From positions 1 through 33,331 of IMG/VR virus record IMGVR_UViG_3300029787_000088: a DNA stretch of 33,331 nucleotides. One strand, given 5' to 3'. A program made the position numbers and the translations under genes. Within the stretch, counting starts at the first letter, position 1. Every line of letters begins with the position of its first letter. Below are positions 7,525 through 16,080 of this stretch, piece by piece. The notes under the pieces were generated by a model. It worked only from the letters and a program-made list of their open reading frames with translations, was not told the origin of the DNA and made no database searches. The DNA is from a virus.

Positions 7525-7717
7525 AAATCATTTTAGTCATGTCTTCAACACCAGTCACTATAAGTCCACCATCTTGAGCTTTCTTACGTTTCTTTTTACC
7601 ACCTGGTGTAACTTTACCTGAACAAACTGCAGAAGCGTACATATTAGCATACGCGCTTGGGTACACTTTAAATTTTCGCTTTGCTGCGGCTTTACCTTTA
7701 GGACATAGTTTTGCCAT
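7514..7717 (-). CDS. Small basic protein with conserved 'YPSAYAN' core
   Basis: 67 residues. 'MAKLCPKGKAAAKRKFKVYP' then 'SAYANMYASAVCSGK' is a core seen often in marine phage small proteins; a Lys-rich linker and 'GGLIVTGVEDMTKMIYGG' tail follow. Two Cys. It starts by TAATG overlap with the 57-residue gene upstream and ends inside the start of the next gene. DNA-binding is plausible from charge; unknown otherwise. Confidence 0.75.
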   Translation of the reverse strand: MAKLCPKGKAAAKRKFKVYPSAYANMYASAVCSGKVTPGGKKKRKKAQDGGLIVTGVEDMTKMIYGG

Positions 7718-7890
7718 TATACTTTACCACCTCTTTTTTTATTTGTTCTACTACTAATAGCATTTTTTAAATGCGTTATAGGCGCTGCAATTGTTTTAAT
7801 AATTTCACCTGGATATGTAAAAAAATTTCCTTTTACATTTTTAAAACCTTTTCCTCCAGTTAGTTTTTTTTGATCTTTTATTCCAACCAT
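7717..7890 (-). CDS. 57-residue basic protein
   Basis: The protein starts MVGIKDQKKLTGGKGFKNVK, has 'FFTYPGEIIKTIAAPITHL' in the middle and ends RTNKKRGGKV. Its start overlaps the stop of the 83-residue gene upstream (TAATG), and its own stop overlaps the start of the 67-residue gene in the same way. This exact fit into an otherwise unexplained 170-base gap, with the charge character of its neighbours, is strong evidence that it is real. Function unknown. Confidence 0.75.
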   Translation of the reverse strand: MVGIKDQKKLTGGKGFKNVKGNFFTYPGEIIKTIAAPITHLKNAISSRTNKKRGGKV

Positions 7891-8141
7891 TATATTAACC
7901 CCTTATAATATTTTTTGTAAGATTTATTTCCAACCTCAACACCCCCTAAGTCTCCAGAAATATAACTTCCGTTATAATTCTTTTGAGCTTGTCTTATCAT
8001 TGAGTTGCTATCTGTACCTTTAGAAAAATATTTTCTACCGATCAGAGCTTCTTTAACTGCAGACATTTTTTTAGAAGTTTTCTTTTTCTTCTTCTTGCCT
8101 TGCATTGACTCAATAAGTTTTTTAATGTTTCGTTTGTTCAT
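7890..8141 (-). CDS. Small lysine-rich protein, unknown function
   Basis: 83 residues with a run of lysines near residue 16 and 'VKEALIGRKYFSKGTDSNSM' in the middle. It is joined to both neighbours by one-base TAATG overlaps. One of a block of basic proteins between portal and co-chaperonin. Nucleic-acid binding is inferred from charge only. Confidence 0.65.
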   Translation of the reverse strand: MNKRNIKKLIESMQGKKKKKKTSKKMSAVKEALIGRKYFSKGTDSNSMIRQAQKNYNGSYISGDLGGVEVGNKSYKKYYKGLI

Positions 8142-8482
8142 TATCTATTGATCTTACCTTTTTTCTTAGCTTTAGAACCAAATTTTCCGTAAGACTCATC
8201 TCTGCTAGCTTTTAACTGTGCAGGAGTTCTTTTCTTTTTGATTCTCATTGCGATAGATTCATCTTTTCTATCTTTGTAGCCTTGTTTTTTCTTACCAACT
8301 TTTTTCACGGCTCCTCCTTTTTTAAACATTTTTCCGCCTCTCATTCCCATGTCTGGTGAATAAAAGCCAGAAGCTTCATCTTTTCTTGCAGTGCCAGAAA
8401 TAGTTTTTCCGCCACCCATTTTTCCAACACGTCCTCCGACTTTAAATCTGAATCGTGCAGGTCTTATTCCGTTTTGTCTCAT
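8141..8482 (-). CDS. Small Gly/Lys-rich protein with GGRVG motif
   Basis: 113 residues. It is Gly-, Arg- and Lys-rich with 'FRFKVGGRVGKMGGGKTISG', a Met/Gly segment and several KKG blocks, and lacks hydrophobic helices. It is linked to neighbours by one-base overlaps. The GGRVG motif recurs in marine phage virion-module proteins; a related DGGRIGF lies in the 696-residue protein of this genome. Probably disordered and nucleic-acid or membrane associated; role unknown. Confidence 0.65.
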   Translation of the reverse strand: MRQNGIRPARFRFKVGGRVGKMGGGKTISGTARKDEASGFYSPDMGMRGGKMFKKGGAVKKVGKKKQGYKDRKDESIAMRIKKKRTPAQLKASRDESYGKFGSKAKKKGKINR

Positions 8483-8868
8483 TATTTTTTACCTCCGTTC
8501 CGAAATATTTGTGTTCCTTTTATACCAAAAATGCTTCCGACGACGAGGATCCAGAGTGAACTGAACCAGGTCGGGAGCGCCGCAAAATGCTCGAAGAACA
8601 CTTTAACTTTGTCGAGCGCTTCTGCGTCATCCGAAAAAACTCCCCAAGCGAGCACAATGATGGGCGCCGAGAGAATTACTAAAACGAATTCGTCCTTGTA
8701 GTCATTTTGTCTAGCTTCTAGCAATTTGCCCTGGTAAGCTTCCTCACCTCGAGCTTGACGCTCTGCATGTAACAGTTGTGCGTCTGACATTGCGACTTTT
8801 GCCTTCTGCTTATTAGCGTAAATTTTACTTCCAGCAGACACGGCTAATTTTATTGCCGATAACCACAT
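8482..8868 (-). CDS. Holin-like membrane protein (GTA-holin 3TM type)
   Basis: 128 residues. A weak hydrophobic N-terminal helix (1-14) is followed by a charged helical part (20-60) with 'DAQLLHAERQARGEEAYQGK', then 'YKDEFVLVILSAPIIVLAWG' (membrane helix about 61-78), a short acidic loop, and 'LPTWFSSLWILVVGSIFGIK' (about 99-117). This arrangement, with 'KDE(F/Y)...SAP' and 'PTWF...SIFGIKG', matches the three-transmembrane holin family known from gene transfer agents. It would make inner-membrane holes to release the endolysin. The likely endolysin lies 16 kb away. Confidence 0.75.
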   Translation of the reverse strand: MWLSAIKLAVSAGSKIYANKQKAKVAMSDAQLLHAERQARGEEAYQGKLLEARQNDYKDEFVLVILSAPIIVLAWGVFSDDAEALDKVKVFFEHFAALPTWFSSLWILVVGSIFGIKGTQIFRNGGKK

Positions 8869-8869
8869 A

Positions 8870-9097
8870 TTAATACCAAGTAGCTTTTTTACTCTTTGAC
8901 TTCAGCATTCTTTTAGTTCCTTTAACTTGAACTACATCGCCAGTTGGTATTACATTTGGTTGCATACCATCAGCTAAAGTTTCAGTTCTAGGATCTCTCT
9001 CCAAGTTTTGACCTGGAGTTTCAATATCGATGCCACCATTTTGGAAACCATCTTTATTGATGTCTAATGCTTTGTTTGCATTTACTTTTTCAGCCAT
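8870..9097 (-). CDS. Small conserved protein ending KATWY
   Basis: 75 residues, MAEKVNANKALDINKDGFQN. It has an EF-loop-like 'DINKDGFQNGG', a polar middle and the C-terminus 'VQVKGTKRMLKSKSKKATWY'. Proteins with 'RGT' and terminal 'TWY' are frequent beside portal genes in marine phages, function unknown. AGGAGG precedes the start. The stop is one base from the holin start. Confidence 0.7.
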   Translation of the reverse strand: MAEKVNANKALDINKDGFQNGGIDIETPGQNLERDPRTETLADGMQPNVIPTGDVVQVKGTKRMLKSKSKKATWY

Positions 9098-9105
9098 TTG
9101 TCCTC

Positions 9106-9372
9106 CTATTTTTTTCTTAACTTCTTCAATGTTATAGCAAAACGTGCTCTTTGTCCAAGCTTTCCACCTTTTTTAGCCGCTGCCTTTAATTTTGACGCTG
9201 GAATTGTTTTGCCTTTTTTAATTCCTAAAGATTTTCGTAGTGATCCAGGTTTTTTTATTGCTTTTTGGATAAATTTACCGCTACCACCTTTTTTAAACAC
9301 TCCTCTACCTTTAAGAATGTCTGCTTTTGTCACTTGTCCGTCACCGGTTAGGTCTGGGAACTTTTTTCTCAT
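9106..9372 (-). CDS. Small basic protein with EF-hand/dockerin-like loop
   Basis: 88 residues. 'FPDLTGDGQVTKADILKGRG' near the N-terminus has the D-x-T-x-D-G-x-V-T-x-x-D spacing of a calcium-binding EF loop as in dockerins. The rest is lysine-rich with GGK and KKG blocks. The start shares ATGA with the portal stop, behind AAGGAG. Calcium binding followed by a nucleic-acid-like basic tail is an odd pairing; no function is known. Confidence 0.72.
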   Translation of the reverse strand: MRKKFPDLTGDGQVTKADILKGRGVFKKGGSGKFIQKAIKKPGSLRKSLGIKKGKTIPASKLKAAAKKGGKLGQRARFAITLKKLRKK

Positions 9373-11864
9373 CTATTTTCTCCTTCATATTTTTCTATTT
9401 CAACACTTGGCATCATTTTATCTACATTTGGAATAGATTTGCTCAAGATTGTCTTTTCAATTGATGTATCAGCCCTTAGTTTTGCTAATCTTGCGTTCTG
9501 ATCCAGCTTATCATCATGTTCTCGCTGGTTCATCATCGCTTTCATACGATCGAGATTAATTTTTTCTTGTCCCTCTCGTTTCTTACGCTCGTTATCCATA
9601 GCTCTAAGGTCTAATTCTCTTGCTCTTAACTTAGCAATCGGGTCATTATCAAATTGTGAAGTAACGGCTTTCTCTTCTTTTAAGAATTCACCCATCATTT
9701 CAGCAATCAACACTGCTTTTCTAGCTTCAATCTTTTGTTGCAACTGTTGTCCTTGCATTTGTGTTTGAGGATTTTGCATTAACATCTGTAATTGTGGCAA
9801 CTCCTCTCTAAATTCTAGTTCAATCTGTTCTTGTGACATTAAACTTATGTGTTCAAAAATATTTTTTTCCATTGCAGCCATTACCATTGGATTATTTCTA
9901 GCAATGTTAGTTGCCATGAAATTTAAATGTGAAGTAATGTGTGCTCTGTGATCTTGTCCAGGGAAAGCTTGAAAAGGTTTTCCACCTAATGCCATAATAT
10001 TTTCTAAACTTGGATCTAGTGGCACAGGTTGCTCTGGTTTCTTTAATAACAAATCAACATTTTTTACACCTAACGCATCGTACATATTTCTATACGCCTC
10101 GTACAAATTGTGCATTTGTGGATTGGACGTTGCCAGTTGCAACTCTGTTTGCGCGAGGGAAATACGCTGAGTTTGTGAAAAGATGTTAGGGTCGGCAACT
10201 GGCAGTATATCTACACGATCATCAAAGTCTTGTTGCTTGACTGTTCTTTGACCCCCAACTATGTCATACGGATATTCCGGTGGTAGATATAATTTGAAAA
10301 CACGCGCTAGTAATTTAAACTCTTGTTTAAGCGCAGCATAAATTCTTTTGTGTATAGCTGACATAACTCTTGATCCTCTTTCCAGAAGAGCAACAGTTGT
10401 ACCAACAGCTGCTTGTTGATTACCATCACCAACTTGCATATCTGCAATCGATGCAAATCTTTGACCAGCTGAAACTACGACACCCATTAATTGTAATAAA
10501 GTTTGTGACGGTTCTTTAAATGGCAACATCATAAATGAATCTTTTAAGTTACCACCAGGAGCATCTACATCTCTAAACTCACCAGGTTGTATAGATTGAG
10601 CATCATCTCTAATTCTGATGCCACGCATTTTAAATCCTGCGGGTAGGTTGGAGAGCGTACCCGCGTCCAATAATTGACGAAGAGCTGCAGTTGCAGTTCT
10701 AGACAGACCACCAATCATATGGATAAGACCGAAGCCATAAAATCCTAAACCCGGTAAAAATTTAAAATGGGTAAAGTATGGAATCTTAGCTTTGTTCGGA
10801 TCTCCAATTTCATAATTTCTTCTGATAGATAAAACTTTTCTTGTAGCTTCTTCAACAGTTACAATGTACGGAATTTTTATTCCAGATGGCTCACCTGTTT
10901 CTTTATCTGCGTCTTCAAAACCTTCTAGATCTAAATTAACGTGGCATTCTAAAATAGTATAGATATCATCGTCTTTTGATTTTCTTTGACCTTCTAGATC
11001 TCGTTCTTTTTTCTCAACTTCATTTTCTTGATAACCAGGTGTACCAAGTTCTATATCTAAATAGAAACCTGCAACTTGTTGTTTTCTTAATTCGTTTTTA
11101 GAAATCTTAATCCGGTGTATGACTGCCTCCGCATCATCTAATGAGGTAGCTGAGTAGGGGACAATCAAATCATCCGCCGGAACAAACTTCGAAACTGCTT
11201 TACCAGAAAGTTCATCGTAATAAACTTTCTTGAATGTTGAACCTGCTAGTGGCAAGTAAAACAACATTGAATCGAAGTCGGGCTCATAGTCATGCATTTT
11301 TTCCATGAGCTCATAATTCATATAATCTTTTACACGTTCTGACTGCTGTTGCTTTTCTGGAGTTGGAGCACCAACGATTTGTGTTCGTACAGGACCAGAA
11401 GCTGGTAATAATTCTTTGTAAGCTAAAGCTTGAAACTGTGTAACAGCTTCTGCTAAAACTGGATGAGTTGCACCTGAAGCTCCTTGAAATGGTTCGGTTC
11501 TCATATCGTATTTGAAACCTAAAAGATCTAAACCTTGGGTATAAGTTTTTTCCCAATCTTTTCTGGACATGTTGTAGTCCATATATTTTTGAGTAAGGTC
11601 ACTTCCTAATTCGTCTAGGACTTGGTCCTCTAAAAATTCTGCTAAGTTTGCGTAGTGTTCGTCACCACCTTCTGGTGATGCAGCATTAGGATCAAAGTCA
11701 ACTGTAACTGATCCATCATCTTCTTCTTGTATTTCAACAGGACCTTTTTGAGATTCTTCAACTGCAATTTCTTGATCTACAGTTTCTTGTATCTCTTCTT
11801 GTCCCGGAACGTTAAGTTGTTTTCTTGGCTCGTTTGGTAAAGCCTTGTCCATTTTGTCTGCCAT
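9369..11864 (-). CDS. Portal protein (P22-like)
   Basis: 831 residues. An acidic disordered start (1-75) is followed by 'LTQKYMDYNMSRKDWEKTYT', 'TEPFQGASGATHPVLAEAVT' and 'QALAYKELLPASGPVRTQIV', then a clip/wing region and 'IHMIGGLSRTATAALRQLLD'. A long helical C-terminal part ('REELPQLQMLMQNPQTQMQG' and a charged coiled end) fits the barrel of P22-type portals. P22 gp1 is about 725 residues, so this is slightly longer. Twelve copies should form the DNA entry ring at one vertex. It lies downstream of terminase and upstream of scaffold, as usual. GGAG precedes the start. Confidence 0.85.
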   Translation of the reverse strand: MADKMDKALPNEPRKQLNVPGQEEIQETVDQEIAVEESQKGPVEIQEEDDGSVTVDFDPNAASPEGGDEHYANLAEFLEDQVLDELGSDLTQKYMDYNMSRKDWEKTYTQGLDLLGFKYDMRTEPFQGASGATHPVLAEAVTQFQALAYKELLPASGPVRTQIVGAPTPEKQQQSERVKDYMNYELMEKMHDYEPDFDSMLFYLPLAGSTFKKVYYDELSGKAVSKFVPADDLIVPYSATSLDDAEAVIHRIKISKNELRKQQVAGFYLDIELGTPGYQENEVEKKERDLEGQRKSKDDDIYTILECHVNLDLEGFEDADKETGEPSGIKIPYIVTVEEATRKVLSIRRNYEIGDPNKAKIPYFTHFKFLPGLGFYGFGLIHMIGGLSRTATAALRQLLDAGTLSNLPAGFKMRGIRIRDDAQSIQPGEFRDVDAPGGNLKDSFMMLPFKEPSQTLLQLMGVVVSAGQRFASIADMQVGDGNQQAAVGTTVALLERGSRVMSAIHKRIYAALKQEFKLLARVFKLYLPPEYPYDIVGGQRTVKQQDFDDRVDILPVADPNIFSQTQRISLAQTELQLATSNPQMHNLYEAYRNMYDALGVKNVDLLLKKPEQPVPLDPSLENIMALGGKPFQAFPGQDHRAHITSHLNFMATNIARNNPMVMAAMEKNIFEHISLMSQEQIELEFREELPQLQMLMQNPQTQMQGQQLQQKIEARKAVLIAEMMGEFLKEEKAVTSQFDNDPIAKLRARELDLRAMDNERKKREGQEKINLDRMKAMMNQREHDDKLDQNARLAKLRADTSIEKTILSKSIPNVDKMMPSVEIEKYEGENR

Positions 11865-11881
11865 TTGTTTTCTCCAAGTTG

Positions 11882-11901
11882 ACTGTTTTAACAGTATTAT
11901 A
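11882..11901 (-). promoter_or_regulatory. Candidate -10 box with adjacent dyad before the portal gene
   Basis: On the minus strand a perfect TATAAT (11896-11901) is followed at once by ACTGTT-AA-AACAGT (11882-11895), a perfect 14-bp dyad, then the portal ribosome site. No TTGACA-like -35 stands 15-19 bases upstream. It could be an activator-dependent promoter with an operator. The rest of the gap (11902-11956) holds a possible 5-bp stem CCTGA/TCAGG (11916-11940) and nothing else I recognise. Confidence 0.35.
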
Positions 11902-11956
11902 GTTTAAATTCAAGCCCTGAGGCGTGGGTCCGGATTCAGGCGGCAGGAGCCATTTC

Positions 11957-14047
11957 TTAGGGTAGCTTGATGTTTTTGATTTGATCATTGTATTTTCCGA
12001 ATGTTGGTTTTTCTAAATTCATAAATTTATCAGCTTCTTTTAATTTTTCTGTCATCTCAAAATCATCTTCTTTTATAGGTCCAGGAAAACCTACTAATTC
12101 TCTAAAAGTTTCTGGAGCTTGTTCCTGCATTCCAGCTATTGCAGAGGTTGATTGAATTGTTTTTTGAAGAGGACTTTTATCTAAACCTTTTAACCATCCT
12201 GCAGCAGATATGAGAGCCTCAGTGTTAGGCACTCCAAATACATGGTGAAACAAACCATAATCAATAGCAGCTGCTACTGTTCCTCCACCTTTTCTTACAA
12301 ATTTATTAGGTAAAAATTTAAATATATTCTGACCTTTATTGAAAGCACTTCTTAAGAAAGTTTTAGCTTTATTAGCTTGATCACCAGTTAAAGTTATACC
12401 AAATTTTTTAAACTCTTTATCAACATCGGCAATAGCACTTTTAGCATTTGTTTTCGCATTTTTTATGTTCTCTAAGAATATGTAACTTTTTTTAATTCCC
12501 TCTTTATCTGCATCAGATATTTTATTTGGATCTATATTCCATTTATCTTTTAATTTACCCCCATCATTAAAATATTTGTTAACAAATTTTTTAGCTTCTT
12601 TTTCTGTCATATCAGGAAATATATCTAGCATGTCCATAGATTTTCCTTTTTGAAAAATTTCTCCATACGCTTTATTATTACTTAAAGTAACTGTTTTATA
12701 GCCATCAGATAAAGCCACGTATTTCATTAATTTGTTATCTTCTATCTGTAATAATTTTTTCTTTTCGCTTTCAGATAAATTTTTATTATTTTTAATTTCT
12801 CTAATTTTTTCTTCTGCTGCATCTATTTTATAATCAAGATCTGTATATCTACCACTTCCTTCTCCTTCAGATCCTGACATAGATTGATTAATTTTCCATG
12901 GTGTATAAATAATATTACTCGGTTTTATTTTAACGTCTGGGTTATCAATGTTTTGTGCGTGTCCTTTGTGAATTACTTTGTCACCAGTTTCAAAAGTTTC
13001 AACTCCTCCACGTTCTGAAATTTTACCTGATCGTTCTTTTTTATCTAAATATTTTTTCTTTTTTTGCTCGTTTAAAGTTGTTAAATCTGGTGGTGCATTT
13101 TTGATAGGATTTGTTTTTCTATAATCTTGTACAGCTTCCATGGCATCTGCTTTACTTCCAAAGTCAGTAGAAAATATTGTTTTGTCTCCAGAATTAATTT
13201 GTGCTCTGTATAAAGTTTTTTTTACTCCAGTTTTTTTATATGTTTCTGGTCTATTTCTACTACCAATTACTTCTATAAAATTTTGTTCAATAACGTTGTT
13301 TACTTTTTTAGGAGAGCCTACCTTTACTAAAAATTTATCTTTCTTTTCAGGTATAGGTGGTTTCTTTTTTGATTCTTTAGATTCTACTATAAATTTTTGT
13401 TTAGCCTCTAAAGCTTTGTTTGCTTCTATTTCTGATGAATAAAACTGAGTTCCTTCGAACTCAGCTGGTAATGTTTGATTTTTACTTTTTTTAAAAACAA
13501 TTTTGTGTGTATCAGTGTCTTTGGCTCCTCTATTGTAATCTCTATTTACGATAGGTCTTACTTTGTTATATCTATCCTCTGATCCTTCACTAAACCCTAT
13601 ACGTCCTCCATCCGATTGATTTATTCTTTCAATGATTTCTTCTTGTGAAAGTATTCTTGACTTACCTTCATTATCAAATTCAAAATCAGGTGCAGTACCT
13701 CCAGGGTTTTCACTAATCCATTTATCCCAATAATCTTTTCTTTCGATTGCAAATTTTCTTGCATCCTCTCCCGAGATTAAACCTTCTTTGATATATTCTT
13801 GAGTCTTTTTTTCTAAGTCAGGTAAAATAAATTCCGGTGCTATTGTATTACTACTAACAGACAATACCGCTGTATCAATACTGTTAAATAAATCTTTTAG
13901 TTGTTTTGGTTTTTTAGGTGGGATAGTTCCGTCAGCTAAGAAAGTTCTGTTCGCTTCTTGAGCTCTAAGTTTTAATAATTCTTTTTCATCTTGAGTTGGA
14001 GATTCGATATACGAAGTTATCGCCTTCCCATAGTCAGCGATCTTCAT
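11957..14047 (-). CDS. Large protein between terminase and portal, unknown function
   Basis: 696 residues, lysine-rich, with no family I can name. Residues 1-125 are helical; 'IERINQSDGGRIGFSEGSED' sits near residue 150. The middle (200-400) is charged with repeats of KK and 'LYRAQINSGDKTIFSTDFGS'. Residues 405-560 are helical and charged. The final part is less charged, with 'FVRKGGGTVAAAIDYGLFHH' and 'ALISAAGWLKGLDKSP', helix-forming Gly/Ala segments that could contact membrane. AGGAG precedes the start. Position and the late amphipathic stretch suggest an internal or ejected virion protein; this is inference. Confidence 0.75.
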   Translation of the reverse strand: MKIADYGKAITSYIESPTQDEKELLKLRAQEANRTFLADGTIPPKKPKQLKDLFNSIDTAVLSVSSNTIAPEFILPDLEKKTQEYIKEGLISGEDARKFAIERKDYWDKWISENPGGTAPDFEFDNEGKSRILSQEEIIERINQSDGGRIGFSEGSEDRYNKVRPIVNRDYNRGAKDTDTHKIVFKKSKNQTLPAEFEGTQFYSSEIEANKALEAKQKFIVESKESKKKPPIPEKKDKFLVKVGSPKKVNNVIEQNFIEVIGSRNRPETYKKTGVKKTLYRAQINSGDKTIFSTDFGSKADAMEAVQDYRKTNPIKNAPPDLTTLNEQKKKKYLDKKERSGKISERGGVETFETGDKVIHKGHAQNIDNPDVKIKPSNIIYTPWKINQSMSGSEGEGSGRYTDLDYKIDAAEEKIREIKNNKNLSESEKKKLLQIEDNKLMKYVALSDGYKTVTLSNNKAYGEIFQKGKSMDMLDIFPDMTEKEAKKFVNKYFNDGGKLKDKWNIDPNKISDADKEGIKKSYIFLENIKNAKTNAKSAIADVDKEFKKFGITLTGDQANKAKTFLRSAFNKGQNIFKFLPNKFVRKGGGTVAAAIDYGLFHHVFGVPNTEALISAAGWLKGLDKSPLQKTIQSTSAIAGMQEQAPETFRELVGFPGPIKEDDFEMTEKLKEADKFMNLEKPTFGKYNDQIKNIKLP

Positions 14048-14048
14048 G

Positions 14049-14597
14049 TTAAACTCCTAGGATAGCTGGTAATCCTCCGGCAGCAACGTCAGCTCTAGCT
14101 TGACCAAGTTCCATTCTTAGGAAGTCATCTATTTCCATAATAGGCATTCCAGGTCTTTGCTCGTTCATGTCGTATTTGTACTGTTCATACATGTCAATTT
14201 CGTCAGTAGAATATTTACCTGGCTCGTAAGATGCTTGCATTGATGCGTTGTCCATGTTGTTAGGACCAGACGTGCTTGACATTTCATTCATGTAAAAATC
14301 TCTGATTTCTTCGATTGATCTAGGTCTACGATTTTTTCTTTTGATAAATTCTTTGACAACTTCTTCGATTCTGATGTTCATGTCCTTGTTGCCTGATGCC
14401 AGTTGAATTTTTTCTATACCCTCTTTTTCCATCCTATCCCCTTTTAAAATTTTTTCTAAATCACCCATGGGATCCATGTCGATTTCTTTGATTTTTATAT
14501 TATTCCTTTTTATGTAGTCCGTCAAGGATTCTCCTGCCTCCACTCCTACACCAGAGTTATAAGAATCAATTACACTTTCGTATGTTTCAAATTCCAT
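14049..14597 (-). CDS. Acidic protein downstream of terminase, unknown function
   Basis: 182 residues, acidic and Met-rich. 'EEVVKEFIKRKNRRPRSIEE' in the centre is a basic helix in an otherwise acidic chain. The end 'ARADVAAGGLPAILGV' is hydrophobic. It begins with a one-base TAATG overlap with the terminase stop and ends one base before the 696-residue gene, holding that gene's ribosome site, so all three are coupled. No family recognised. Confidence 0.7.
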   Translation of the reverse strand: MEFETYESVIDSYNSGVGVEAGESLTDYIKRNNIKIKEIDMDPMGDLEKILKGDRMEKEGIEKIQLASGNKDMNIRIEEVVKEFIKRKNRRPRSIEEIRDFYMNEMSSTSGPNNMDNASMQASYEPGKYSTDEIDMYEQYKYDMNEQRPGMPIMEIDDFLRMELGQARADVAAGGLPAILGV

Positions 14598-16078
14598 TAA
14601 TAATACACCTTTTCTCGTTTTGGCAGTAGTTCATCCTTATAATCTTCAGGGTGCTCTACTAAGCCTCCTTGCCTGAATCTCATCACAGCTTGGGTCATAC
14701 TATCGACCAAGTCATCATGATCTCCAAATGGAAATGCTGCACATTCTTCAATGACGTCCTGTGCAAATTCCATTTCTTTGGGCGCCCATATTCGGCCACT
14801 CTCAAACAGAGGTGATACCGAGTTAACCCTAGTGTGCTTATCGTTGCCTTTACTAGGTGTAAAATTTATAACAGGAATTCCCATCTTACGCAACTCATAA
14901 GTTAATGGAAGCCCTGATGCCTTACTCTCGATTATAACAGTTTCTGGATTCCAGTAGCCGTATTGTTCAAGCGCGACTCTACGAAGTTCTGGAAACTCAT
15001 ACCTACCTTTGATTGCATCTACTAAAATTAAATTTGGTGGCTCGTCTTCCGATGGACGAAAGACTCCCCATGTCGTTATCGCACTGAAGTCTGCTGTTTG
15101 TTTTTTCATAAAAGCTGTATCGTAAGATTGTATGACGTGCTCTAGGACTGGCATCTCTTCGTGTTCCCAGTCTTGCCACCATTCTCTTTTAATTAAAGCT
15201 CCTTCTTCTGAAGTGGGCTTTTGCATATACTGAGCATTCCACTTTGAACCAGGGATCGAGGCTTTAACTCCTTCTAAATCTTTTAGACTCCAATATTCAG
15301 GCCAAACAGGTTTACCAGACGGCATGATAGCAGGGAACTCAATTAGTTCCCACTGATCTGCTTTGATTTCTTTTTGTGCAGAAATTAATTTACCTGTTAA
15401 ATCTTTTTCATTCCATCTTGTCATGATTAACAAAATAGATCCACCAGGTTGCAAACGTTGTCTAGGACCTGATGTATACCATTCGAATGTTCTATCTAAA
15501 GCTTGTGAGTTCATAGCATCTTGTTCAGTGTGTGGGTCATCAATGATTAATAAATCTGCACCCCGTCCTGTGATTGCCGATCCTACACCCGCTGCATAAT
15601 ATTCACCACCTTGTTGGGTTTCCCATTTACCAGCAGCTTGACTATCTTCTTTTAATCTAGTTTGAAATACTTCTTTGTATTCAGCTGAATCCATAAGTTG
15701 TTTTGCTTTACGACCAAACCTAACTGATAACTCTGTTGTGTTGGTAGACTGAATAATTTTTAGTTTAGGATTTTTTCCTACCATCCAAGCAGGGAGAAGA
15801 TAAGAACCAAATTCAGATTTAGTATGCCTTGGTGGCATATTGATAATTAATCTTTTAATTTTACCGGCAGCTAGTTTATTAAACTTGTCAGCAATTTCTT
15901 TGTGATGTTTACCTTCAATAAAATCAGGCCATACATGTTTTACAAAGCTTAAAAAGTCATCTCTAATCTTAGACTCTTTTATCTTCTGGTCATGCTTATT
16001 CATTAATAAGGCTAGCTCACGTCTTACATCTGCAGGTAGCTTATCTATGTTTTTTAACTTTTCTTTATCTATTTTCAT
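14597..16078 (-). CDS. terL: Terminase large subunit
   Basis: 493 residues. The N-terminal ATPase has a Walker A-like 'NMPPRHTKSE' at 80-89, adenine-side motif 'STNTTELSVRFGRK' and Walker B 'LLIIDDPH' at 176-183, then a coupling 'LIMTRWNEKDL'. The C-terminal RNase H-type nuclease has 'IQSYDTAF' (Asp320), 'VIIESKASG' (Glu384) and 'FGDHDDLVDS' (453-460). Length and motifs are complete. The protein cuts concatemers and pumps DNA through the portal. There is no clear ribosome site: an A-rich leader runs to the ATG. The small subunit lies 3.7 kb away on the other strand. Confidence 0.95.
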   Translation of the reverse strand: MKIDKEKLKNIDKLPADVRRELALLMNKHDQKIKESKIRDDFLSFVKHVWPDFIEGKHHKEIADKFNKLAAGKIKRLIINMPPRHTKSEFGSYLLPAWMVGKNPKLKIIQSTNTTELSVRFGRKAKQLMDSAEYKEVFQTRLKEDSQAAGKWETQQGGEYYAAGVGSAITGRGADLLIIDDPHTEQDAMNSQALDRTFEWYTSGPRQRLQPGGSILLIMTRWNEKDLTGKLISAQKEIKADQWELIEFPAIMPSGKPVWPEYWSLKDLEGVKASIPGSKWNAQYMQKPTSEEGALIKREWWQDWEHEEMPVLEHVIQSYDTAFMKKQTADFSAITTWGVFRPSEDEPPNLILVDAIKGRYEFPELRRVALEQYGYWNPETVIIESKASGLPLTYELRKMGIPVINFTPSKGNDKHTRVNSVSPLFESGRIWAPKEMEFAQDVIEECAAFPFGDHDDLVDSMTQAVMRFRQGGLVEHPEDYKDELLPKREKVYY

Positions 16079-16080
16079 TT

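Noticed and set aside
9098-9436. 112-residue plus-strand frame, Phe/Leu-rich
   Set aside because: Antisense of lysine-rich genes gives Phe/Leu-rich text that mimics membrane proteins; no ribosome site or operon.
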